Of a DNA stretch of 7,561 nucleotides, positions 1-5,214 are shown piece by piece. Made by a program: the position numbers and the translations under genes. Source of the DNA: JALYUA01 sp039933215 (lineage in GTDB: Bacteria > Acidobacteriota > Thermoanaerobaculia > UBA5066 > Gp7-AA6). The notes under the pieces are model-generated. The model did no database searches. It was not told the origin of the DNA and worked only from the letters and a program-made list of their open reading frames with translations. The DNA lies in the NCBI GenBank assembly GCA_039933215.1, contig JBDTOO010000114.1, positions 1-7,561 of the forward strand, read 5' to 3'. Position 1 is the first letter of the stretch; the number at the start of each line of letters is the position of its first letter.

Positions 1-1
1 G

Positions 2-91
2 GCGCCTTTTTTCTATCCGGCCATTTGTCGGCGATCGGGTCATCGGGTCATCGGGCGATCTGGCCATCTGGGAATGCGGCTCGCGACGAAT
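2..91 (+). repeat. Interspersed octamer-array repeat, copy 1
   Basis: This copy begins with GCGCC and a T-run, then the motif TCTATCCGGCCAT at 12-24, a short spacer, and tandem 8-bp units of consensus YSATCGGG whose G-runs fall at 37, 45 and 53 with degenerate units after them. It ends in a conserved tail (GGAATGCGGC, then TCGCGACGAAT) at about 71-91. Aligned by eye to the reverse complement of 2444-2525 it is nearly identical but one 8-bp unit longer. Unlike that copy, no four-helix-bundle gene follows it in the window: larB starts 45 bp downstream. It may be a solo end, or the end of an element lying mostly off the left edge. Confidence 0.85.
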
Positions 92-136
92 GGGAGTTCG
101 AAGGAAACGTAGCCCTCGCGCGGATAAGATCCGGGC

Positions 137-916
137 GTGGTTTCCGAGTTCACCCTCGACTTCGACCGGCAGCGGCGCGTCGGGTTTCCCGAGGTCGTGC
201 TCGCGGACGGCAAGTCCGCGCCGCAGATTGCGGAGATCTGCCGCCAGCTCGCCCGCGCGCACGATGTCCTCGTGACCCGGCTCTCGCGCGAAGCCTGGGA
301 AGAGGTCGGGGCCCATCCCCTTCCGGGCCGCGCGGACTACGACGAGCGCTCGGGCACGCTCGTGCTCTCGGTCGGCAAGGCGATGGCGAAGAAGGAAGGA
401 ACCGTGTGCGTCGTCACCGCCGGCACGATGGACGTGACGGTGGCGGAGGAAGCGCGGCGGACGCTCGAGTATCTGGGGGTCGCGACGACCCTCGTTGCCG
501 ACGTGGGAGTCGCCGGGGTCCTGCGTCTGCTCTCCCGCCTCGAGGAGATCGAGCGCGCCGACGTCGTCATCGCGGTGGCCGGGATGGAGGCGTCGCTCTT
601 CTCCGTGATCGGCGGGCTCGTCGGGCGTCCCCTGATCGCCGTTCCGACGGCGCGGGGCTACGGCGCCGCGTTCGGAGGTCTCGCGTCGCTTCTTTCCGCC
701 GTCAACTCCTGCGCGAACGGGGTGACGGCGGTCAACATTGACTCCGGCTACGGGGCCGCTATGGCCGCGTACCGAATTCTTTCCGGAGGACCCCGTCGAT
801 GGGATCGAAAAAACGAGCCGGTGGAACCACCGCCCGCGAGTACACGCACGAAGCCGCGGTCGGCGTCGACCGGAAGCGCAAGAAGGCGCTCCTCGGCCGT
901 CCGACGACGCCGGTAA
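137..916 (+). CDS. larB: LarB, nickel-pincer cofactor biosynthesis carboxylase/hydrolase
   Basis: LarB carboxylates the pyridinium ring of nicotinic acid adenine dinucleotide and cleaves its phosphoanhydride, the first step toward the nickel-pincer nucleotide cofactor of lactate racemase and related enzymes; it is cytosolic. The product has 259 residues. The family entry motif GFPEVV lies near residue 16, and the PurE-like domain shows AGTMD (95-99), VAGMEAS, PTARGYGAAFGG (170-181) and NIDSGYGAA (200-208). The start is GTG; an in-frame TAA at 125-127 rules out any upstream start, so the usual N-terminal helical segment of about 30-40 residues in many LarBs is absent. Family similarity ends near residue 218. 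The last ~41 residues, rich in Arg, Ser and Pro, are read out of frame over the next gene. The ribosome binding site is weak. No larC or larE is in the window, so the target enzyme is unknown. Confidence 0.9.
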   Translation: MVSEFTLDFDRQRRVGFPEVVLADGKSAPQIAEICRQLARAHDVLVTRLSREAWEEVGAHPLPGRADYDERSGTLVLSVGKAMAKKEGTVCVVTAGTMDVTVAEEARRTLEYLGVATTLVADVGVAGVLRLLSRLEEIERADVVIAVAGMEASLFSVIGGLVGRPLIAVPTARGYGAAFGGLASLLSAVNSCANGVTAVNIDSGYGAAMAAYRILSGGPRRWDRKNEPVEPPPASTRTKPRSASTGSARRRSSAVRRRR

Positions 917-1920
917 GGATCACCCGGAAGACCACCGTCTCCGAGCTCCTCGACGCCTACCGGGACGCCTCCTTCCAGGCCCGGGCTCTGGGCAAGTGCG
1001 CGTCCGTCTTCGAGAAGATGCTTCGCGACCGGCAGCGTCCGACGATCATGCTGGGCCTCGCCGGCTCGCTCATCGCCGCCGGGATGCGGCAGGTGATCGT
1101 CGACCTCATCGAGAACAACATGGTCGACGTCGTCGTCTCGACGGGCGCGATCATTTCCCAGGACTACTACCAGGTCCGCGGCGGACGCCACTACCACGGC
1201 AGCCCGGATGCGGACGACAAGGAGCTGCGCGACCTCTACATCGATCGTCTCTACGACACGTTCATCGACGAGGAGAAATACTGGGACACGGACCTCGCCG
1301 TGTCGCGCTTCGCCGACACCCTCGCTCCGCGTTCCCTCTCCTCGCGCGCGTTCCTGGCGCTTCTCTCCGAGAAGGCGCGTGGGGACGCGGGCTCGATCCT
1401 CGGCGCGTGCGGCCGCCGCGGCGTCCCCCTGTTCGTGCCGGCGCTGAACGACTCGTCGATCGGGATCGGCCTGACCGAGCACTACCACCGCTTCCGGAAG
1501 GCCGGCAAAGAGCCGTTCACGATCTCCTCGATCCGCGACAACTACGAGCTCACCCAGATCGTCGTGCAGAGCCCCGCGACGGCGGCCGTGTACGTCTCGG
1601 GCGGAGTGCCGAAGAACTACATCAACGACTCGATCGTGATGTCCTACATCTTCGGACTCGACACGGGAGGACACAAATACGCCCTCCAGATGACGACCGA
1701 CGCGCCTCACTGGGGAGGGCTGGGAGGCTCGACCCTGTCCGAGGCGACCTCGTGGGGAAAGGTGTCGAAGCAGGCGACGCACGAGATGGCGTTCGTGGAG
1801 ACCTCCGTGGCGCTGCCGATGGTGTACGGATACGCGCTGCAGAAGGATGCGGCGGCGGGGAGGAAGAGACTCGCGTATCAGTGGGATGGGGACATCTTGA
1901 AGAAGGTGCGCAGAATCTGA
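799..1920 (+). CDS. Deoxyhypusine synthase family protein (bacterial DHS-like; probable polyamine synthase)
   Basis: The 373-residue product belongs to the deoxyhypusine synthase family, NAD-dependent enzymes that transfer the aminobutyl group of spermidine through a lysine-imine intermediate. Visible family signatures are GLAGSLIAAGMRQ (about 90-102), VVSTGAI (about 111-117), the HKYALQMTTDAP segment and EATSWGKV at 315-322, placing the catalytic lysine at K321. Bacteria lack eIF5A, and characterised bacterial homologues make homospermidine or related polyamines from small amine acceptors; that role is inferred here and the acceptor cannot be read from the sequence. The ATG start has a strong GGAGGA site at 785-790 with 8-nt spacing, lying inside larB, so the two genes overlap by 118 bp and are probably translationally coupled. 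A perfect hairpin begins in its stop codon. Confidence 0.88.
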   Translation: MGSKKRAGGTTAREYTHEAAVGVDRKRKKALLGRPTTPVRITRKTTVSELLDAYRDASFQARALGKCASVFEKMLRDRQRPTIMLGLAGSLIAAGMRQVIVDLIENNMVDVVVSTGAIISQDYYQVRGGRHYHGSPDADDKELRDLYIDRLYDTFIDEEKYWDTDLAVSRFADTLAPRSLSSRAFLALLSEKARGDAGSILGACGRRGVPLFVPALNDSSIGIGLTEHYHRFRKAGKEPFTISSIRDNYELTQIVVQSPATAAVYVSGGVPKNYINDSIVMSYIFGLDTGGHKYALQMTTDAPHWGGLGGSTLSEATSWGKVSKQATHEMAFVETSVALPMVYGYALQKDAAAGRKRLAYQWDGDILKKVRRI

Positions 1921-1940
1921 CGCGCGCGTTCGCGCGCGTC
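1919..1940 (+). terminator. Perfect GC hairpin over the DHS-like stop codon
   Basis: The arms GACGCGCGC (1919-1927) and GCGCGCGTC (1932-1940) pair perfectly around a GTTC loop, giving a 9-bp stem that begins inside the TGA stop codon. No T-run follows, so it is not a classic intrinsic terminator, but it could protect the mRNA 3' end or assist termination. The repeat motif TCTATCCGGCCAT begins on the last two bases of the stem. Confidence 0.55.
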
Positions 1941-1997
1941 TATCCGGCCATCGACGCAGATCGGGTGATCGGGTCATCGGGCCATCGGGCCATCGGG
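1939..1997 (+). repeat. Octamer-array repeat, copy 2 (3' side of the S23 gene)
   Basis: TCTATCCGGCCAT (1939-1951) is followed by a diverged spacer and five 8-bp units with GGG runs at 1963, 1971, 1979, 1987 and 1995, each separated by exactly 5 nt. The conserved tail of copies 1 and 3 is missing; instead a 10-bp palindrome, CTCCGCGGAG, lies just beyond at 2004-2013. The array overlaps the last codons and the stop codon of the leftward gene. Confidence 0.85.
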
Positions 1998-2372
1998 TGT
2001 CCGCTCCGCGGAGGGATGGCGCGGGCCGATGGTGACGGTGCGGTGGGAGGCGGCGAAGATGGCCAGGAGTTCGTTCGCCTCCTGGAGCAGGGTTCGGATT
2101 TCGTCTGAAGCACCGAACTCCATCATCAGTTCAAGCCAGAACACCGTCTCGTCGGCCTCCTCGACGACGACGCCGAGTCTGGAGGCGAACTCTTTCTTCG
2201 ATCGGGCACGTCCGGTCGCCCGATAGTTCGCTGCGACGGCGGTCGCGGACCTCAAGAACTGGCTCCGCAGAATGGGTGAGGGCGCGCCCCTGGGAAGACC
2301 CTCCAGAAGCCGAATGGCGCGAAGCGCAAAATTCTTCGATCGATCGCGAAGGGCTTCCTGCCTGGATGTCAT
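1974..2372 (-). CDS. Four-helix-bundle protein, 23S rRNA intervening-sequence (S23) family
   Basis: The 132-residue product matches the S23/IVP four-helix-bundle family, small basic proteins often encoded inside 23S rRNA intervening sequences and related in fold to the Avd accessory protein of diversity-generating retroelements. Visible landmarks are LRDRSKNFALRAIRLLEGLP near the N-terminus, LRSATAVAANYRA (about 40-52), the ARSKKEFASRLG stretch, EEADETVFWLELM (about 71-83) and LLQEANELLAIFAASHRT. The biochemical role of free-standing members is unknown; nucleic-acid binding is a reasonable guess. The ATG has a GAGGG site a few bases upstream and an in-frame TGA directly before it, fixing the start. 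The last residues (TPDGPMAR) and the stop are encoded by the octamer array, so the tail after about residue 110 is probably not part of the fold. No rRNA surrounds it here. Confidence 0.85.
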   Translation of the reverse strand: MTSRQEALRDRSKNFALRAIRLLEGLPRGAPSPILRSQFLRSATAVAANYRATGRARSKKEFASRLGVVVEEADETVFWLELMMEFGASDEIRTLLQEANELLAIFAASHRTVTIGPRHPSAERTPDGPMAR

Positions 2373-2390
2373 TCATTCCCTCGCACACCA

Positions 2391-2464
2391 GATTGTCGCG
2401 AGGCCGCATCCGAATCGTCGCTCTCTCGAACTGGCACCGAGCGATTCGTCGCGAGCCGCATTCC
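2391..2464 (-). repeat. Short direct repeats and imperfect stem in the S23 gene leader
   Basis: Two similar 22-nt blocks, 2391-2412 and 2443-2464, share GATT..GTCGCGA..GCCGCAT.C and lie 52 bp apart. Between and partly over them, CGAATCG+CTC (2411-2417, 2421-2423) can pair with GAG+CGATTCG (2439-2448), leaving a 3-nt bulge. The outer block is the conserved tail of the interspersed repeat, so a second degenerate tail lies in the leader of the four-helix-bundle gene. No convincing leftward promoter was found. Confidence 0.5.
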
Positions 2465-2525
2465 CAGATGGCCCGATGACCCGATCGCCCGATCGCCGAC
2501 AAATGGCCGGATAGAGAAAAGGCGC
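2444..2525 (-). repeat. Octamer-array repeat, copy 3 (5' side of the S23 gene, inverted)
   Basis: Read on the minus strand, this copy runs GCGCCTTTTC, TCTATCCGGCCAT (2515-2503), TTGTCGG, three clear 8-bp GATCGGG/CATCGGG units plus a degenerate one, then the GGAATGCGGC tail ending GACGAAT. It is the inverse partner of copy 2 and nearly identical to copy 1 apart from one fewer octamer. Confidence 0.88.
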
Positions 2526-2541
2526 GAAGGCGTCTTTTCTC
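2514..2541. terminator. Bidirectional terminator-like hairpin
   Basis: GAGAAAAGGCGC (2514-2525) pairs with GCGTCTTTTCTC (2530-2541) around a GAAG loop, a 12-bp stem with one G-U pair. An A-run on one side and a T-run on the other give the form of a bidirectional intrinsic terminator, although the GC core is only 5 bp. It sits between the repeat end and the riboswitch, insulating the leftward S23 gene from the rightward B12 operon. Its left arm is shared with the conserved repeat end in copy 1. Confidence 0.6.
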
Positions 2542-2560
2542 AGATTGCCGTACTTGCGTT

Positions 2561-2770
2561 CGGCGGGAGGTGGCGGTAAGGTCCCTGCTCTTCGGGGCTC
2601 TTTGACTTTCGTACGGCTAAGGGAAGCGGGTGAAAATCCCGCGCGGCCCCCGCCACTGTCACCGGGGACGTCCCGGGCACGAACCACTGAGCGCGAGTTG
2701 ATCGAGTCGTCGGTCGCGCGTTCGGGAAGGAGCCCGGCGGCGCATGATCCGGAAGCCAGGAGACCTGCCG
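2561..2770 (+). promoter_or_regulatory. Cobalamin (B12) riboswitch aptamer
   Basis: The conserved core is clear: GGGAAGCGGGTGAAAATCCC at 2621-2640 followed by GCGCGGCCCCCGCCACTGT to 2659, and the B12 box AGCCAGGAGACCTGCC at 2754-2769. The closing P1 stem can form between CGGCGGG (2561-2567) and CCTGCCG (2764-2770) with one G-U pair. The aptamer binds cobalamins and normally represses uptake and synthesis genes. It lies directly upstream of the receptor gene and heads a four-gene B12 operon, fully consistent with that role. A confident promoter was not found upstream. Confidence 0.95.
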
Positions 2771-2846
2771 GACGGAACGCTGACTCGGGCGGGTGGAACC
2801 GGAGTGGCGCGCCTTCGAATTCGCGCGGGCGTGCGGACCCTTGCGG

Positions 2847-2883
2847 CCTCCCGATCCGAGATTTCGTCTCGTCGAACGGGAGG
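2847..2883 (+). promoter_or_regulatory. Ribosome-binding-site-sequestering stem (riboswitch expression platform)
   Basis: CCTCCCG at 2847-2853 is the exact complement of CGGGAGG at 2877-2883, which contains the ribosome binding site of the gene starting at 2889. Inside it a second stem, CGAGA (2857-2861) with TCTCG (2867-2871) around TTTCG, can stack. Forming the outer stem would hide the ribosome binding site, so the riboswitch probably acts on translation. No intrinsic terminator with a T-run was seen between the aptamer and the start codon. Which upstream segment competes for CCTCCCG in the ligand-free state was not worked out. Confidence 0.6.
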
Positions 2884-2888
2884 TTCGA

Positions 2889-5192
2889 ATGACGACCGCG
2901 CTTCTTCTCATCCTTTTCGGCGCCCTGTCCCGGCTGCTTCCGCACCCGCCGAACGCCGTCGCAATGGGCGCGCTCGCGCTCTACTCGGGCGCACGGCTTC
3001 CGCGCCGTCTCGCCTTGGCGGTGCCGCTCGCCGCCCTCGCACTCTCGGACTTGGTCATCGACCACGGGACGGGGCGTCCGGTGTTCACCCTGGTCCGATG
3101 CGCGGTCTACGGCTCGTTCGGGGCGATGGTTCTGCTCGGCCGCGTCGCCGCGCGTCACTCCGGTCCGATCCGCCTGGCCGGCCTCTCCGTCGGAAGCTCG
3201 CTCTTCTTCTTCCTGACCACCAACCTCGCGAACTGGTGGGAGATGGGCACCTACCCGCTGACCAGGACCGGCCTCGCGCTCTGCTTCATCGCCGCGGTGC
3301 CATGGTTCTGGAACACGCTCCTCGCGGATCTCGCCGGCACCGCGGTCTTCTTCGGCCTGGATGCCCTGGCCCGCCGGCAGCGGCAGCGAACGCAGCGGAG
3401 CGCGGGCCTCGCCGCCCTCGCGGCGGCGCTGCTCTGGACATCCGCGGAGCCCGCGCGCGCGCAGGCGCCCGTCTCGGAGAACGTCGTCGTCACTGCCGCA
3501 GCGGTCCCCGAGGAGCGGGAGGACGTCGGCTCCGCATCGACCGTCGTCACCCGCGAGCAGATCGAGAGGGAGGGATGGAAGACCGTGGCGGACGCTCTTC
3601 GCTCGGTGCCGAGCGCCGTCGTCCTCGGTTCCGGCGGGCCCGGCTCGCAGATCTCGGTCTTCCTCCGCGGCTCCAACTCGACGCACGCGCTGGTGCTGGT
3701 CGACGGCGTCCGCGTCAACTCTCCCTTCTTCCCGGGATACGACTTCTCGCTGCTGACGACGGAGAACGTCGAGCGGATCGAGGTCGTGCGGGGACCGTTC
3801 TCCGCCCTCTACGGCTCCGACGCGATCGGGGGCGTCGTCCAGATCTTTACGCGTTCCGCCGCCGAAAGGTTGTCGGGACGGGTCTCCGCCGAGGCCGGCA
3901 ACGCGCGGCAGCGAGAGGAGACCGCGTTCGCGACGGTTGGCCGGGGGCCATGGTCGATCGCCGCGAGCTTCCGCGATCACCGCGCCGACGGGGATCGGGA
4001 CAACGACGACTGGCGCGAGCGCTCCGGCACGGTGCGGATCGACGGCCGTTTCTCGCAGAGCCTCCGCGTCGGCCTCGAGGGCGCCATCACCGACGGCGAG
4101 CTCGGTCTTCCCGGGGCGGTCGGCGCCCCGTCGCCGCACGACCGATACTCGCCGCGAGAGGAACGCATCGCGGTCCCCGCGAGCTTCCAGCCCGCCGAGG
4201 GCCATACGGCATCCGTCCTGCTCGGTTGGGCGGCCTCCCGTCCGTCGTACGACACCCCAGGCTTTCAATCACAGACGGACGCCCGCACGCTCCAGGCCCG
4301 GGCGTCGGACAGCTTCGCCGTCGGAAGTCACACCGTGACGGGCTTTGCGGGCTGGGAGCGCTGGACGGTGGACGACGCGTCAAATTTCGGCTCCAACCTG
4401 GACGGCGCCCGGGCCACCCTCTGGCACGCCGGCGCCGAGGACCAGGTGCGTGTTGGAGCGGCGATCCTGACCGTCGGCGTGCGCTACGACCATCACTCCC
4501 AGTTCGGCGACGCCTGGAGTCCGCGCGCGACGCTCGCGTGGACGAGCGGAAACTGGAAAGCGCGCGCCTCGGCGGGGACCGGATTCCGCGCGCCCTCCGT
4601 CGGAGAGCTCTACTACCCCTTCTCGGGAAACGCGGATCTGCAGCCCGAGCGCTCGACCTCCTTCGACGTCGGCGTCGAGCGGCGAATCGGCGCGGGAAGG
4701 GTCGAGGTCTCGCTCTTCTGGACCGATTTCCGCGACCTGATCGTCTACGATTTCTCGCGCTTCCAGAACTTCAACGTCGGACGCGCGAGGTCCCGGGGGG
4801 TCGAGGTCGCGTGGCGGCAGCCGGTGACCGCCGCGCTGTCGGTCGACGCGAGCTACACTCATCTCGACGCCCGCGACCGCGACACGGGACTCCTCCTCAT
4901 CCGGCGCCCGAGAAACTCGGGATACCTCGGCGTGACCGTGCAGCCTCTCGCCGGCCTGGACGTGTCACCTCGCGCGACTTTCGTCGGGTCTCGAGCCGAC
5001 TTCGGCGCGATCAGCCGGGAACGGATCCAGGATCCGGGTTACGTTCGGGTGGATCTGTTTGCGCGGTACCGCGCCGGGAGCGTGTCTCCCTACGTCCGGT
5101 TCGAAAACCTCGCGGATCGCGATTACGCGGAAGTCGACGGATATCCCGCGCCGGGACGGCGGTGGGTCGGCGGCCTCGAGCTCCGGTTCTGA
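2889..5192 (+). CDS. Fusion of DUF6580 membrane protein and BtuB-type TonB-dependent B12 receptor
   Basis: One frame of 767 residues contains two normally separate proteins. Residues 1-161 form a DUF6580-type integral membrane protein: SRLLPHPPN near residue 13, the ALSDLVI segment, FFFLTTNLANWW, YPLTRTGLALC and WFWNTLLADLAG, with about five hydrophobic helices. It is a putative transport domain resembling ECF S components. Residues 162-193 read like a signal peptide: Arg-rich stretch, AGLAALAAALLW core, and ARAQA before a possible cleavage after 193. Residues 194-767 are a full TonB-dependent receptor: TonB box ENVVVTAA (197-204), plug domain with LVLVDGVRVNSP and EVVRGPFSALYGSDAIGGVV, then a beta-barrel ending in ELRF with the typical terminal Phe. 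The ATG at 2889 is preferred over the in-frame GTG at 2793 because GGGAGG lies 5 nt upstream. No ATG, GTG or TTG lies in frame at the junction, so a separate receptor start would need CTG. The riboswitch supports cobalamin as substrate. Confidence 0.85.
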   Translation: MTTALLLILFGALSRLLPHPPNAVAMGALALYSGARLPRRLALAVPLAALALSDLVIDHGTGRPVFTLVRCAVYGSFGAMVLLGRVAARHSGPIRLAGLSVGSSLFFFLTTNLANWWEMGTYPLTRTGLALCFIAAVPWFWNTLLADLAGTAVFFGLDALARRQRQRTQRSAGLAALAAALLWTSAEPARAQAPVSENVVVTAAAVPEEREDVGSASTVVTREQIEREGWKTVADALRSVPSAVVLGSGGPGSQISVFLRGSNSTHALVLVDGVRVNSPFFPGYDFSLLTTENVERIEVVRGPFSALYGSDAIGGVVQIFTRSAAERLSGRVSAEAGNARQREETAFATVGRGPWSIAASFRDHRADGDRDNDDWRERSGTVRIDGRFSQSLRVGLEGAITDGELGLPGAVGAPSPHDRYSPREERIAVPASFQPAEGHTASVLLGWAASRPSYDTPGFQSQTDARTLQARASDSFAVGSHTVTGFAGWERWTVDDASNFGSNLDGARATLWHAGAEDQVRVGAAILTVGVRYDHHSQFGDAWSPRATLAWTSGNWKARASAGTGFRAPSVGELYYPFSGNADLQPERSTSFDVGVERRIGAGRVEVSLFWTDFRDLIVYDFSRFQNFNVGRARSRGVEVAWRQPVTAALSVDASYTHLDARDRDTGLLLIRRPRNSGYLGVTVQPLAGLDVSPRATFVGSRADFGAISRERIQDPGYVRVDLFARYRAGSVSPYVRFENLADRDYAEVDGYPAPGRRWVGGLELRF

Positions 5193-5214
5193 ATCGAGGA
5201 GGGGAGGCGTACAC

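Larger units (their letters stand above)
1939..2515 (-). mobile_element. Putative small element: S23 gene between inverted octamer-repeat ends
   Basis: The identical 13-mer TCTATCCGGCCAT occurs at 1939-1951 on the plus strand and, inverted, at 2503-2515, about 577 bp end to end. Both ends continue inward into arrays of 8-bp YSATCGGG units. The only gene between them is a leftward four-helix-bundle (S23 family) gene. No transposase is present and no target-site duplication is obvious. A third related end lies at 2-91. That this is, or was, a mobile or mobilisable unit is inference from the inverted ends, the extra copy and the intergenic position; a gene with accidental flanking repeats remains possible. 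Confidence 0.5.

Noticed and set aside
25..741. Rightward 238-codon frame starting in repeat copy 1
   Set aside because: Off-frame shadow of larB beginning at a TTG in the repeat; Arg/Gly-rich translation.
1955..1997. Tandem short repeats considered as a CRISPR array
   Set aside because: The units are 8 bp with no unique spacers, no 23-40 bp repeat and no cas genes nearby.
738..2108. Long rightward open frame of 456 codons over the DHS-like gene
   Set aside because: Arg/Pro/Asp-rich low-complexity translation typical of an off-frame in high-GC DNA; the overlapping frame at 799-1920 has clear family motifs and a ribosome binding site.
2131..2502. Leftward 123-codon frame starting inside the repeat and overlapping the S23 gene
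   Set aside because: It would start at TTG within the octamer repeat and is off-frame to the convincing four-helix-bundle protein; no ribosome binding site.
2793..2888. Upstream GTG start that would add 32 residues to the receptor fusion
   Set aside because: It lies in the riboswitch expression platform without a good ribosome binding site, while the ATG at 2889 has GGGAGG just upstream and begins the DUF6580 membrane segment directly.
3361..3756. ATG at 3361 as a separate start for the TonB-dependent receptor
   Set aside because: It is out of frame with the receptor and its translation lacks a signal peptide; using it would require a frameshift that the sequence does not show.
2373..4268. 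Long leftward open frame of 631 codons opposite the riboswitch and receptor gene
   Set aside because: It crosses the riboswitch and repeat antisense, has Arg/Glu/Gly-rich composition and no recognisable domain; a high-GC antisense shadow.
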